A stretch of DNA of 64,000 bases from contig CAYZMG010000010.1 in the NCBI GenBank assembly GCA_964479465.1, positions 14,782 through 78,781 on the forward strand, written 5' to 3'. The position numbers and the translations under genes were made by a program. This DNA comes from CADCTB01 sp964479465 (lineage in GTDB: Bacteria > Actinomycetota > Acidimicrobiia > Acidimicrobiales > AC-14). Positions 31,943 through 41,572 of the stretch are shown one piece after another. The first letter of the stretch is position 1. The number at the start of each line of letters is the position of its first letter. A model generated the notes under the pieces. It saw only the letters and a list, made by a program, of their open reading frames with translations, searched no databases and was not told the DNA's origin.

Positions 31943-33778
31943 ATGGTCCGTCGCGTGCCCGTCTCCTCGGCGGTGTTCGCCCCGCTGCACTATGTCGACG
32001 ACTATCCGGCGTTGGAAGACGTCGGCCTTATCGGCGACGGCGCGACGGCGGCCCTGGTGACCCGTAATGGAGCCGTGGTCTGGCTGTGCGTACCCCGTTT
32101 CGACTCGGACCCCCTGTTCTGCTCGCTGCTGGATGCCCGGAGAGGTGGAGCGTTCCGGATCGCGCTCCACGGGTTGACCGAGAGTCGCCAGCGTTACGAG
32201 CCGGACAGCGGCGTTCTCGTCACCGAGCTGCGCAGCTCCACCGGGCTGGTCCGGCTCACCGACTGCCTCACTCTGCGCTCGGGTGCCGACCTCGGCGAGG
32301 ACACTGCCGCCGGCCGCGGTGAACTGCTGCGCTCCGTTGTGGTCCTCGAGGGCGCCGTCCAGCTGCAGGTCGAGGTCGAGCCTAGGGGCGGCGCCAGCGT
32401 CGAGGCCTATGGGCAGGGTCTCCGTCTGCGCGCTTCGCGCCATCCCGGCCTCGACCTTCGCCTGCTGGCCACCGTTCCACTGGACGGCTTGCGGACCACG
32501 GTCGATCTCCAGGAGGGCGAGCAGGCCCACTTCATCCTGCGTTGGGCTGGAACAGGCCATCGGCGCGACTTCGATCCGCCGGCGCTGCTCCAATCCACCC
32601 TTGACGGCTGGCGGCGATGGATGAAGACGCTGGTGTACGACGGTCCTCAGGAGCCTGTCGTACGGCAGTCGGTCGTCACGTTGAAGATGCTCGACTTTAA
32701 CGAGACCGGTGCGCTGGTTGCCGCACCCACCTCCTCCCTTCCGGAGAACATCGGTGGTGTCCGCAACTGGGACTACCGCTACGCATGGGTGCGCGATGCC
32801 GCATTCTCTGTGTACGCCTTCCGGCGCGTGGGGCTGCACGCCGAGGCCCATGGGTTCCTGAGCTGGATCCTCGACGCCATTGAACGCGACGGGACTCCTC
32901 GCGTGCTCTACACCCTCGATGGTCTCTGTCCGCCGACGGAGCGAGAGGATCCCGAACTGGAGGGGTATCGCCGCTCCGCACCCGTGCGATGGGGCAATGC
33001 CGCCGCCGACCAGCGCCAGCACGACGCGTACGGGGAGATACTGGACTGCGCCTACCAGTGGGTGGCCGCCGGCGGCGAGTTGAACATGGCGCTCTGGGGC
33101 CGGTTGCGATCCTTGGTGGAGCAGGCGCGGGTCGATTGGGGCCGACCTGATCACGGTATCTGGGAGGTACGCACGGCGACCCGGCCCTTCACGTATTCGG
33201 CGGCGATGTGCCAGGTCGCCCTCGATCGCGGCGCCCGGCTCGCCGAGCGGCTGGGTCTGCCCGGCGATGTCGACGGGTGGCGCGCCGACGCGCAGCGGAT
33301 CCAGGCGGCGATCCTCGACCTCGCCTGGGACGAGGATCGGGGTTCGTTGACCGAGCACCTCGGGCCCGGCGGCCTCGACGCCAGCCTTCTCGCCCTGCCC
33401 CTGCGCCGGGTGGTCGACGCCGGGCACCCCAGGATGGTCGCCACCACGGAGGCCATCGTCGCTCGGCTGGGCGCCGGCGGCGGGCTGCTCTACCGCTATT
33501 TGCCCGAGGAGTCAGCTGACGGCCTGCCCGGCCACGAGGGGGCCTTCTTGCTGTGCAGCTTCTGGCTGGTGGACAATCTGGCCGCCCAGGGCCGCATCGA
33601 GGACGCGATGGCTCTGTATGAGTCGCTCTGCCGTCGTGCAGGGCCGCTCGGCCTCCTTCCAGAGGAGATCGACCCGGCGACCGGTGCGTTCCTCGGCAAC
33701 TACCCGCAGGCGTTCAGCCACGTCGGGGTGGTTTCCAGCGGCATGAATCTCGCCCGGGCGCTGCGGGAGCAAGGATGA
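31943..33778 (+). CDS. Glycoside hydrolase family 15 protein (trehalase/glucoamylase type)
   Basis: The 611-residue protein matches actinobacterial GH15 enzymes: N-terminal beta-sandwich (LHYVDDYPALEDVGLIGDG), linker, then an (alpha/alpha)6 barrel with RNWDYRYAWVRDAAF. The catalytic acid is Glu408 in GIWEVRT. Characterised relatives in mycobacteria hydrolyse alpha,alpha-trehalose; others act on alpha-glucans. It starts at ATG 31943 and ends in an ATGA overlap with zwf, linking glucose release to the oxidative pentose phosphate path. Confidence 0.86.
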   Translation: MVRRVPVSSAVFAPLHYVDDYPALEDVGLIGDGATAALVTRNGAVVWLCVPRFDSDPLFCSLLDARRGGAFRIALHGLTESRQRYEPDSGVLVTELRSSTGLVRLTDCLTLRSGADLGEDTAAGRGELLRSVVVLEGAVQLQVEVEPRGGASVEAYGQGLRLRASRHPGLDLRLLATVPLDGLRTTVDLQEGEQAHFILRWAGTGHRRDFDPPALLQSTLDGWRRWMKTLVYDGPQEPVVRQSVVTLKMLDFNETGALVAAPTSSLPENIGGVRNWDYRYAWVRDAAFSVYAFRRVGLHAEAHGFLSWILDAIERDGTPRVLYTLDGLCPPTEREDPELEGYRRSAPVRWGNAAADQRQHDAYGEILDCAYQWVAAGGELNMALWGRLRSLVEQARVDWGRPDHGIWEVRTATRPFTYSAAMCQVALDRGARLAERLGLPGDVDGWRADAQRIQAAILDLAWDEDRGSLTEHLGPGGLDASLLALPLRRVVDAGHPRMVATTEAIVARLGAGGGLLYRYLPEESADGLPGHEGAFLLCSFWLVDNLAAQGRIEDAMALYESLCRRAGPLGLLPEEIDPATGAFLGNYPQAFSHVGVVSSGMNLARALREQG

Positions 33779-35142
33779 GGGCCCGCCGCCTCGTCATCCT
33801 CGGCGCCACGGGTGACCTCACCGGCCGGTACCTCCTGGTCGCCATCGCGGAGCTGGCTGCCGCAGGGCGCCTGCCCGATGATCTGACGATTGTGGGGGTG
33901 GCCCGGGACCCATGGGATACGGCCACGTTCCGCCTTCATGCAGAGGAGCGGCTCGCTCGTCACGCGCCCGACCTTCCTGCAGCCGCACGCGTTGGTCTGG
34001 CCGCACGGCTGTCCTATGTCGCCGGTGATGTCGGGGACCCCGCTGTACTCAGCGCCGCGTTCGGGCCTGACGCCGGTCGATCCCTTGCCTATCTCGCCCT
34101 TCCGCCCGGCGTCTTCGGACCGGCGATCGAAGCGTTGGCGGCCATCGGCGGGTCCCGTGGCAGCACGGTCATCGTCGAGAAGCCGTTCGGTACCGACCTC
34201 GCCTCGGCGAAGGCGCTCAACGAGCTCCTCCACCGCCACTTCCCCGAAGAGGCGGTGTTCCGCATGGACCACTTCCTCGGCAAGCAGACCGTCCAGAACA
34301 TCCTCGGCGTCCGCTTCGCCAACCCCCTTTTCCAGGCCGCGTGGAACCGGGAGCACGTCGCCGGCGTGGACATCGTGTGGGACGAGACGGTGGCGCTGGA
34401 GGGCCGCGCCGGGTACTACGACCGCACAGGCGCGCTCCGCGACATGATCCAGAACCACCTGCTGCAGCTCCTGTGCCTCGTGGCCATGGAGCGGCCCGAC
34501 GGTCTCAACCAGAGGGACCTGCGGAACCGCAAGGTCGAGTTGCTGCAAACGGTTCGGCGACCGACGCCGGCGGAGGTGTCAGCCGGTTCGACGAGAGCCC
34601 GCTATGGCGCCGGCGCGATCGGTGATCGACACCTCCCGGACTATACGGAGGAGGCCGGCGTCGACCCTGCCCATGGGACCGAGACCTTTGCCGAGGTCTC
34701 GTTGTTCGTCGACAGTGAGCGCTGGCACGGGGTTCCGTTCCGGCTCCGTACCGGCAAGGCCCTGGCTGCCGACCGCAGGGACATCACCATCCGGTTCCGG
34801 CGTCCCAGGGATCCGGTGTTCGGCTACGAGGGCGAACCGCCGGTCAACCAGCTGGTGTTCCAGATGAACCCCGACCGGATGGTGCTCGACCTAGCTCTGA
34901 ACGGAGCCGGGGACCCCTTCTGCCTCGAGCCGGCAAAGCTCCAGCTGACGCTCGCCGCCCAGGATCTCTCGGCCTACGCCCGCCTACTGGTGGAAGCGCT
35001 CGACGGCAATCCCGCTCTGGCCATCCGCGGCGACGAGGCCGAGGAGTGCTGGCGGATCGTTGAGCCCATCGTCGCCGAATGGGGGAAGGGGTCACCTCCG
35101 CTCCTCTCCTACCCCGCGGGCTCGGCGGGTCCCGACGGATGA
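33775..35142 (+). CDS. zwf: Glucose-6-phosphate dehydrogenase
   Basis: The 455-residue protein oxidises glucose 6-phosphate to 6-phosphogluconolactone with NAD(P)+. The N-terminal Rossmann fold shows ILGATGDLTGRYLL (the usual GASGDL varies to GATGDL), then EKPFGTDLASAKAL and the active-site signature RMDHFLGKQTVQNI with the catalytic His region. C-terminal elements include PFRLRTGKALA. It is some 30-50 residues shorter than most Zwf proteins, as in a divergent actinobacterial branch often found beside GH15 genes. It is coupled to neighbours by ATGA on both sides. Confidence 0.9.
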   Translation: MRARRLVILGATGDLTGRYLLVAIAELAAAGRLPDDLTIVGVARDPWDTATFRLHAEERLARHAPDLPAAARVGLAARLSYVAGDVGDPAVLSAAFGPDAGRSLAYLALPPGVFGPAIEALAAIGGSRGSTVIVEKPFGTDLASAKALNELLHRHFPEEAVFRMDHFLGKQTVQNILGVRFANPLFQAAWNREHVAGVDIVWDETVALEGRAGYYDRTGALRDMIQNHLLQLLCLVAMERPDGLNQRDLRNRKVELLQTVRRPTPAEVSAGSTRARYGAGAIGDRHLPDYTEEAGVDPAHGTETFAEVSLFVDSERWHGVPFRLRTGKALAADRRDITIRFRRPRDPVFGYEGEPPVNQLVFQMNPDRMVLDLALNGAGDPFCLEPAKLQLTLAAQDLSAYARLLVEALDGNPALAIRGDEAEECWRIVEPIVAEWGKGSPPLLSYPAGSAGPDG

Positions 35143-36077
35143 GATGGATCGTCGGGTCAGTCCGTCGCGCTCAGGGCTCCGACGTGGAGGAGCTGCAAGA
35201 ATCGGCGACTGGGGCGTGGGCAACGTTCGTTGCATCGCTTCCCCGGGTGGGGATCGCCATCGGCGTTCTCGTTGCGTTCGTGGTCACCGGCCGGCTCCTC
35301 CGGCCCCTGGTGCGTCGCCGACTCGTCCGGCACAGAACTCCCAGCTTCGCCCGCGTCTTCGCCAAGCTGACATCGTCGGCCATGACGGTGGCCGGCGTGC
35401 TGCTGGGGCTGACGATCGTCTTTCCGTCGGTGCGGCCCGTCGACGTCCTCACCGGCGCCGGCGTCCTGACGATTGCGGCCGGCTTCGCCTTCCAGGACAT
35501 CCTGCAGAACCTTCTCGCCGGCATCCTCTTGCTCTTTCGGCAACCGTTTCGGGGCGGGGACCAGATCAGGGTGGGCGACGTCACCGGCACCGTGGAGGAG
35601 ATCAACATCCGCGAAACCGTTATTCTCACCTTCGACGGGCGGCGGGTCCTGATCCCGAATGCGAAGGTGTACACCGACGTCATTCACGTCCAGACGGCAC
35701 ACCAGGCGATCCGGGAGAATTTTGTGGTCGGCATCGCCTACGAGGCCGACATGGCGTCGGCCCGCCGCGTCGCGATCGAAGCGTTGGCCGGCGTCGGGGG
35801 CGTCGTCGCCGACCCGCCCCCCGAGGCACTGTTCGTGGATCTCGACAGCTCGACGGTGAATCTGGACATACGGTTCTGGTGCGACGCTCGTCAACTCGAG
35901 ATGCGCCGGACGTTGGACCGAGCCATCGAAGCGGTCAAGACGGCCTTCGACGCCCATGGCATCGAGATGCCATCCCAGGTCATCGCCCTGCAGGCAACCT
36001 CGAGCCTGGCGGCCGCACTCCGTGGAGGCGAGGTGACGCCCGGGGGCAGTGTCGCCAACGGACAGGCTTCCCGGTGA
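35139..36077 (+). CDS. MscS-family mechanosensitive channel
   Basis: ATG 35139 overlaps the zwf stop. The 312-residue protein has three N-terminal transmembrane helices, the MscS pore region (GFAFQDILQNLLAGILLLF) and the beta domain (QIRVGDVTGTVEEINIRET), ending in a cytoplasmic domain. It should open on membrane tension to release solutes on hypo-osmotic shock. In the same operon as a trehalase-type GH15 gene, this makes osmolyte turnover a reasonable theme. Confidence 0.9.
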   Translation: MRWIVGSVRRAQGSDVEELQESATGAWATFVASLPRVGIAIGVLVAFVVTGRLLRPLVRRRLVRHRTPSFARVFAKLTSSAMTVAGVLLGLTIVFPSVRPVDVLTGAGVLTIAAGFAFQDILQNLLAGILLLFRQPFRGGDQIRVGDVTGTVEEINIRETVILTFDGRRVLIPNAKVYTDVIHVQTAHQAIRENFVVGIAYEADMASARRVAIEALAGVGGVVADPPPEALFVDLDSSTVNLDIRFWCDARQLEMRRTLDRAIEAVKTAFDAHGIEMPSQVIALQATSSLAAALRGGEVTPGGSVANGQASR

Positions 36078-37366
36078 TCGTCCGGCTTCGAGCCGCGAGT
36101 GATGGCGTTCGCAACAGCCTGTTCTTCGTCCCCGGCTTCTGCGTGATCCTCGGTGTCGCGCTGGCTGCCGGGATGCTGACCATTGACAGCCGGCTGGACC
36201 TGCAGTCCGTGCCGTCGGTCCTGCGCTTTACCGTCGAGAGCGCCAGGGAGCTGCTGGGGACCGTCGCGGCAGCGATCATCACGGTGGCGGGGATCGTCTT
36301 TGCGCTGACAGGGCTCAGCGTCCAGCTTGCGTCGAGCCAGTTCTCCCCCCGTGTCGTTCGAGGGTTCCTGCGCGACCGCAACGCGCAATTCTCCATCGGC
36401 TTCATGGTCGGGACGTTCACGTACAGCCTCGTCGTGCTGCGGGCGGTGCGTTCCGTGGAAGACGACGCCGATGTCGTGCCCGCCCTCTCGACGGCAGTCG
36501 CCCTGGGCCTGGCCGTGGCCGCCGTCGTCGTCATCGTCGGCTTCGTCAGCCGCACGGCGAACCGGCTGCAGTCCAGTCACCTCATTCGCAGTGTTGCGGA
36601 CGAGACCCTCCGTACTGTGGCCCGCGAGATGCCCGAGAGCGGACAGGGTGACGGATCTGCGGCGCCGGGCCGGCCCCATCCTGCGCCGGGTTTGAGGGTA
36701 CGAGCCCGCTCCACGGGGTGGGTCGCTCAGATCTCTCCCGGAGAGCTCTTGGAACTTCTCCCGCCCAACGGAGTGGCGCATGTGGAGGTGCGGGTCGGCG
36801 AGTTCGTGCACCCCGGTCGCCGGCTCTGCACCGTATGGGGTGAGACCGATGACCGGGAGACGACCGAGCGCAGGATGAACCGCGCCTTCGCGGTGGGGAT
36901 TTCCCGAACCATGCAGCAGGACATCGGGTTCGGGATACGGCAGATTGTCGACATCGCCCTTCGGGCGCTGTCACCGGGGATCAATGATCCGACCACCGCC
37001 CACGAGTGCATCGTGCATCTCGGTGCCATCGTGTTTGAGATCCTTCGTCGGGATCTTCCGCCGGCGGAGATACACGGCGTCGACGGCAGGCTGGTGGTCC
37101 TCTCGGAGCAGCTTTCCTACGCCGATATGGTGGCCCTTGCTTTCGAGGAGATCCGCCAGAGCGCAGTGTCCCTCCCGAGCCTGGCAGCCTCTCTGGTGGA
37201 GACCCTGGCCGAGGTGTCCGTCGATCTGGCCGAGGACGGGATCATCGACCGCGATCGCACCGAGCCGCTCCGCCGGCAGGCCCGGCTCTTGGTGGCCGGC
37301 GTCGAGAAGGCCAACCCCCTGCCGGAGGACGCGGCCCGTGTGCGGGACGCAGCTGCGACCCTGTGA
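36074..37366 (+). CDS. DUF2254 membrane protein
   Basis: GTG 36074 overlaps the MscS gene stop. The 430-residue protein fits DUF2254: four N-terminal transmembrane helices (including FFVPGFCVILGVALAAGML and AAIITVAGIVFALTGLSVQL, then QFSPRVVRGFLRD), followed by a soluble C-terminal half with RTMQQDIGFGIRQIVDIAL and ALSPGINDPTTAHEC. Function is unknown; the soluble part may bind a ligand. It is the last gene of the GH15-zwf-MscS-DUF2254 operon. Confidence 0.86.
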   Translation: MIVRLRAASDGVRNSLFFVPGFCVILGVALAAGMLTIDSRLDLQSVPSVLRFTVESARELLGTVAAAIITVAGIVFALTGLSVQLASSQFSPRVVRGFLRDRNAQFSIGFMVGTFTYSLVVLRAVRSVEDDADVVPALSTAVALGLAVAAVVVIVGFVSRTANRLQSSHLIRSVADETLRTVAREMPESGQGDGSAAPGRPHPAPGLRVRARSTGWVAQISPGELLELLPPNGVAHVEVRVGEFVHPGRRLCTVWGETDDRETTERRMNRAFAVGISRTMQQDIGFGIRQIVDIALRALSPGINDPTTAHECIVHLGAIVFEILRRDLPPAEIHGVDGRLVVLSEQLSYADMVALAFEEIRQSAVSLPSLAASLVETLAEVSVDLAEDGIIDRDRTEPLRRQARLLVAGVEKANPLPEDAARVRDAAATL

Positions 37367-37405
37367 CACAACAGTCGGGCATCCAACCTGGATACCGTGC
37401 GTCGG

Positions 37406-38314
37406 ATGAGCTCAGCCATCTCCGTGCGCGGCCTGGTCAAGACGTTCGGAAGCACGCGGGCGCTTGACGGTCTGGACCTCGAGGTGGCGACCGGGGAGGT
37501 GCACGGGTTCCTCGGCCCGAACGGGTCGGGCAAGTCGACGACCATCCGGGTGCTCCTGGGCCTACTCCGCGCCGACGCCGGCGAGGCGATCGTCCTCGGC
37601 CAGGATCCCTGGCGCGACGCTGTGCCCCTGCACCGGCGCCTGGCCTACGTGCCGGGTGACGTGGACCTGTGGCCCAACCTGTCCGGAGGCGAGATCATCG
37701 ACCTGCTCGGCCGCCTGCGGGGCGGCCTGGACGACCGGCGCCGGGCTGACCTGCTCGAGCGCTTCGAGCTCGATCCCACGAAGAAGGCGCGCACGTACTC
37801 CAAGGGCAACCGCCAGAAGGTCGCGCTGGTCGCGGCCCTGGCGAGCGACGTGGAGCTGTACCTGATGGACGAGCCGACGTCGGGCTTGGACCCGCTGATG
37901 GAAGCGGAGTTCCAGCGGTGCGTCACCGAGGCGGCGGCCGCGGGCGGCACCGTGCTGCTGTCGAGCCACATCCTCGCCGAGGTGGAGGCGCTCTGCGACC
38001 GGGTCAGCATCATCAGGGCCGGACGCACCGTCGAGTCCGGGACCCTGAGCGAGTTGCGCCACCTGACCCGCACCTCCATCGTGGCCGAGACGTCCCGTCC
38101 GGTCGACGGGCTGGCCGGAGTGGCCGGGGTCCACAACTTCGATGTCGACCAGCGCACGGTTCGCTTCGATGTCGACTCCGCCCAGCTCGGTGACGTCCTC
38201 CGGCGACTCGTGGAGTCCGGCATCGAGAGCCTCACCAGCCACCCGCCGACTCTCGAGGAGCTCTTCCTGCGCCAGTACGGCGAGTCGCTCCCCGCCCTGG
38301 AGCCGGGGGGGTGA
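37406..38314 (+). CDS. ABC-2 type exporter ATP-binding protein
   Basis: ATG 37406 (MSSAISVRGLVKTFG) is preferred over the GTG three codons earlier; 302 residues. It has a full ABC ATPase set: Walker A GPNGSGKST, Q-loop, signature region YSKGNRQKVALVAALA, Walker B LYLMDEPTSGLD and H-loop LSSHILAEV, plus a C-terminal region of the type found in multidrug exporters (TnrB2-like). It works with the permease directly downstream, overlapping by GTGA. Confidence 0.9.
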   Translation: MSSAISVRGLVKTFGSTRALDGLDLEVATGEVHGFLGPNGSGKSTTIRVLLGLLRADAGEAIVLGQDPWRDAVPLHRRLAYVPGDVDLWPNLSGGEIIDLLGRLRGGLDDRRRADLLERFELDPTKKARTYSKGNRQKVALVAALASDVELYLMDEPTSGLDPLMEAEFQRCVTEAAAAGGTVLLSSHILAEVEALCDRVSIIRAGRTVESGTLSELRHLTRTSIVAETSRPVDGLAGVAGVHNFDVDQRTVRFDVDSAQLGDVLRRLVESGIESLTSHPPTLEELFLRQYGESLPALEPGG

Positions 38315-39894
38315 ACGACCTGACGGGCAGCGGAGGCCTGTGCCGGCTGATCCTGCGCCGGGACCGGGTACGGCTGATCATTTGGATCACCACGATCGCC
38401 GGCCTCGTCTACCTGCAGGCCGTGAGCATCATCAATCTGTATCGCGACCCGGCGGAACTGGCCGCCGCCGCCCGGCTGGTCGAGGACAACGCCGCGTTTA
38501 TCGCCATGGCCGGACCGCCACTGGCACTGGACACCGTGGGCGGCCGCACGAGCTTCGAGATATCTGCCTTCGCCATGGTCCTCGCTGCGCTCATGAGCCT
38601 GCTCCTGGTATCCCGTAACGTCCGTGGCGACGAGGAGGCGGGCAGGGTCGAGCTGCTGCGGTCGACGGTCGTGGGCCGGCATGCGCCCGTGACCGCGGCC
38701 CTCGCCATCGCCCTCGCCGCCGATGTCCTACTCGGGGTGTTGGTCGCTCTCGCGTTGGTCGGCGCCGGCCTCGGCGCCGGCGGCTCGATCGCCCTCGGCG
38801 CCGGCATCGGCGGCGTCGGGCTGTGTTTCGCCGCCGTCGCCGCCGTCTCCTCTCAGGTAACGGTCAGCGCCCGCTTCGCTTCCGGCCTGGCCGGCGCGGC
38901 GCTGGGGGCTTCGTTTGTCCTCCGCGGGATCGGCGATATCGGCAACGGCGTGCTGTCCTGGTTCTCGCCGATCGGGTGGGGCCAGGCACTGCGCCCGTTC
39001 GCCGGTGAGCGCTGGTGGCCGGCGGCGCTGCTCCTGGCTGCCACCGCGGCCCTGACCGCCGGCGCCTTCGCCATCAGCAGCCGCCGTGACCTCGGCGCCG
39101 GCGTGATCCAACCGTCGCCGGGGCCGGCCCGGGGGACGGAGCTGATGAGCCGGCCCCTCGGCCTGGCCGCTCGTCTCCATCGCGGCGCCCTCACCGGCTG
39201 GGCCGCCGGCCTGTTCCTCGGCGGACTGGCCTACGGATCGGTCGCCGGCGACGTCGAGGACCTCATCGGCGACAACCAGACGATCTCCGACCTGATCGCC
39301 CAGGGCGGCGGTTCGATCGTCGACGCCTTCCTGGCCACCTGCTTGCTGGTGCTCGCCCTCATTACGGCCGGGTTCACGGTGCAGGCCGCCTTGCGGCTCC
39401 GCAGCGAGGAGCGGGCCGGCCGGGCCGAGCCGCTCCTCGCCACCGGTGTCTCACGGTGGCGGTGGGCGGCGTCGCATCTCGGGGTCACCGCCGTCGGCTC
39501 CATCCTGGTACTCGCCGCCGCAGGATTAGGGACCGGGATCAGCTATGCCTTCGTCGCCGGCGATGCCGGCGACATTCCCCGGCTCATGGGCGGCGCCCTC
39601 GCCTACACGCCGGCCGTGCTGGTCCTCGCCGGCCTCGCGATGTCCCTGTACGGCCTGCGGACCGGCCTTGCCTCGGCGGTGTGGGCAGCCCTGGCCCTCT
39701 GCTTCGTCGTCGGCTTCTTCGGGCCCCTGCTGTCGCTGCCGGACTGGGCCCAGGATCTTTCGCCCTTCCAGCATGTGCCGAGGCTTCCCGCGGCCGGATT
39801 CTCTCTTGCTCCCATCGTCGCCCTCAGCGCCCTGGCCGCGGCCCTGGCCGCCGTTGGCGGCGTCGCGTTCCGCCGGCGTGACATTCAGACCTGA
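38311..39894 (+). CDS. ABC-2 type exporter permease
   Basis: The 527-residue polytopic protein has about twelve transmembrane helices arranged as two halves, each with SRNVRGDEEAGRVELLRST / LRSEERAGRAEPLLATGV loops, a repeat seen in fused ABC-2 permeases of polyketide and ionophore exporters. With the preceding ATPase it forms a complete drug-efflux-like transporter; substrate unknown. Confidence 0.87.
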   Translation: MNDLTGSGGLCRLILRRDRVRLIIWITTIAGLVYLQAVSIINLYRDPAELAAAARLVEDNAAFIAMAGPPLALDTVGGRTSFEISAFAMVLAALMSLLLVSRNVRGDEEAGRVELLRSTVVGRHAPVTAALAIALAADVLLGVLVALALVGAGLGAGGSIALGAGIGGVGLCFAAVAAVSSQVTVSARFASGLAGAALGASFVLRGIGDIGNGVLSWFSPIGWGQALRPFAGERWWPAALLLAATAALTAGAFAISSRRDLGAGVIQPSPGPARGTELMSRPLGLAARLHRGALTGWAAGLFLGGLAYGSVAGDVEDLIGDNQTISDLIAQGGGSIVDAFLATCLLVLALITAGFTVQAALRLRSEERAGRAEPLLATGVSRWRWAASHLGVTAVGSILVLAAAGLGTGISYAFVAGDAGDIPRLMGGALAYTPAVLVLAGLAMSLYGLRTGLASAVWAALALCFVVGFFGPLLSLPDWAQDLSPFQHVPRLPAAGFSLAPIVALSALAAALAAVGGVAFRRRDIQT

Positions 39895-40032
39895 GCAACC
39901 GGCTTGCCGCCGGCCGAAGGTCCCTTTCTCGCAGGTCGTTGGTCCCGAATGGCCCGAATGGCACCATTGGAGGCTTGAGAAATGGTTCACTAGCTCAGGA
40001 GGTCGCATATCTCTTTCGAAGGGAGGGCGACA
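39895..40032. other. Intergenic region before the sigma factor
   Basis: These 138 bases contain a GC-rich imperfect hairpin right after the permease stop (CCGGCTTGCCGCCGGCC) that may terminate transcription. The promoter for the sigma factor should follow; no clear -35/-10 was recognised. Confidence 0.35.
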
Positions 40033-41013
40033 GTGGACGAGCAGATTTCACCGGGTGTTGATCCGCCACCGGAGGCACCTCACGATCTGCACCGGGTCCC
40101 GGCTCACAACGGCGAGGTCGACCTGGTTCGCGTGTACCTGAGCGAGATCGGCCATCGGAATCTGCTCGACCGGGATGACGAGGTTCGGCTGGCCCAGGCC
40201 ATCGAGGACGGGGCCCGGGCCGAGCAGCAGCTGGTAGCCGGCGGTTGCCCGACACGAGCTCATTGCCAGGATCTGTCACGCCTGACAGCGGACGGACGAA
40301 GCGCCCGCCGGCGGTTCGTGGAGGCGAACCTGCGGCTCGTCGTCTCCGTCGCCAAGCGTTACCGGCGCCCCGGGGTCGACCTCCTCGATCTCATCCAGGC
40401 CGGAAACATCGGTCTGTTGCGCGCTGTCGAAGGCTTCGACTGGCGGCTGGGCAACAGGTTCTCCACCTACGCCACGTGGTGGATACGCCAGGCGGTGGTT
40501 TCGGAGCTGGGAGACGCCGACCGGACGATCCGGCTGCCGGCGCACCTCCGTGCCGAGGTGTTCGGCCTGGCCCGGACCCGCGACCGGCTGCGCGTCGAGC
40601 TCGGCCACGAGCCGGGGCTCGGTGAGCTCGCGGCCGAGGTCGATGTCCCGACCGAGCGCGTCCGCGACCTGCTCTCCCTCGCCGAGGAGACCGTCTCGCT
40701 TTCGTTCCCGGTCGGTGAGCGCGACTCCGAACTGGGCGACGTCATCGTCGACCGCGCCGCCGGCGACCCCGCCGATATCGCCGCCGCTGATCTAGAACGC
40801 GAGGAGGTCCAAGAGCTTCTCACCCATCTGGGCCACCATCAGGCCGACGTCCTGCGGCTGCGCTTCGGTCTCGACGGCAAGGGCCCCCGGTCGCTCGCCG
40901 AAGTGGGACACGAGCTCGGGATCTCGCGCGAGCGGGTGCGTCAGATCGAGTTGCGTGCCTTGCGCTCGCTCGGTCGAGACGAGGCGACCCGCGCCCTGCG
41001 CCCCGCCAGCTAG
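40033..41013 (+). CDS. RNA polymerase sigma factor, sigma70 group 2
   Basis: GTG 40033 follows GGGAGG at good spacing; 326 residues. It contains sigma regions 1.2 (VRVYLSEIGHRNLLDRDDEVRLAQAIEDG), 2 (DLIQAGNIGLLRAVEGFDW and FSTYATWWIRQAV), 3 and 4 (SLAEVGHELGISRERVRQIE). It lacks the long region 1.1 of the primary sigma factor, so it is a non-essential RpoD-like (SigB/HrdB paralogue) factor, likely for stationary phase or stress. No anti-sigma gene is adjacent. Confidence 0.9.
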   Translation: MDEQISPGVDPPPEAPHDLHRVPAHNGEVDLVRVYLSEIGHRNLLDRDDEVRLAQAIEDGARAEQQLVAGGCPTRAHCQDLSRLTADGRSARRRFVEANLRLVVSVAKRYRRPGVDLLDLIQAGNIGLLRAVEGFDWRLGNRFSTYATWWIRQAVVSELGDADRTIRLPAHLRAEVFGLARTRDRLRVELGHEPGLGELAAEVDVPTERVRDLLSLAEETVSLSFPVGERDSELGDVIVDRAAGDPADIAAADLEREEVQELLTHLGHHQADVLRLRFGLDGKGPRSLAEVGHELGISRERVRQIELRALRSLGRDEATRALRPAS

Positions 41014-41032
41014 TGGTAGCGGTCAGGGCTAG

Positions 41033-41569
41033 GTGACTGAAAGACCGGGAGTGCCCGACCCCCGGGTGCAGGCCGTCGCCGGCCTGGTCGCCAGGGTCGA
41101 GGGAGCTGCCCGATGGCTGGCCTGGCTCGCCACCCGGGCCGCAGGCGTCGGAGGGGCGGCCGGCATCGCACTGTGGTGGTTCGCGGCGGGCGAGCGCGTC
41201 GCCGACTGGTGGCAGGGGACGGCGGGCTCGGTCCTGGTGCTGGCCCTGTGCCTGGCGCCGGCGCTCTGGCTGGTCAACGTACGTATGAGCCTGCTGGGCC
41301 TGCTGGAGCTCCCGGAGACCTTGGGTGGCGTGGCGGCGCGGCGCATGGGCCGGAAACCGGCTGGGGCGCGGCCGCCGGCGCCGGCCGGCGGCGTGATCGG
41401 CGCGTTGCGATCGACCTGGGGCGTGGTGCGGGACTACGGCGACGTGACCGGCTCCTGGGGGGCGGTGGCCCAGGTCCTGGCCCCGCCCTTCTGGGTGCTC
41501 ACCGCGGTGGCGCTCCTTGCTGTCCCCCTGATCGTGGTCCTGGCCCTGGTGGCGAGTCTCCTCGACTAG
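41033..41569 (+). CDS. Small hypothetical membrane protein
   Basis: The 178-residue product (GTG start) has hydrophobic segments at about 35-55, 65-85 and 150-175, with a Pro/Ala/Arg-rich loop between. No conserved domain recognised. It is 20 bases downstream of the sigma gene and may be co-transcribed. Convergent with the HPt gene. Confidence 0.65.
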   Translation: MTERPGVPDPRVQAVAGLVARVEGAARWLAWLATRAAGVGGAAGIALWWFAAGERVADWWQGTAGSVLVLALCLAPALWLVNVRMSLLGLLELPETLGGVAARRMGRKPAGARPPAPAGGVIGALRSTWGVVRDYGDVTGSWGAVAQVLAPPFWVLTAVALLAVPLIVVLALVASLLD

Positions 41570-41572
41570 CGA

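Noticed and set aside
31859..33427. 522-codon minus-strand frame opposite the GH15 gene
   Set aside because: No domain and antisense-type composition; the plus strand holds a complete GH15 enzyme.
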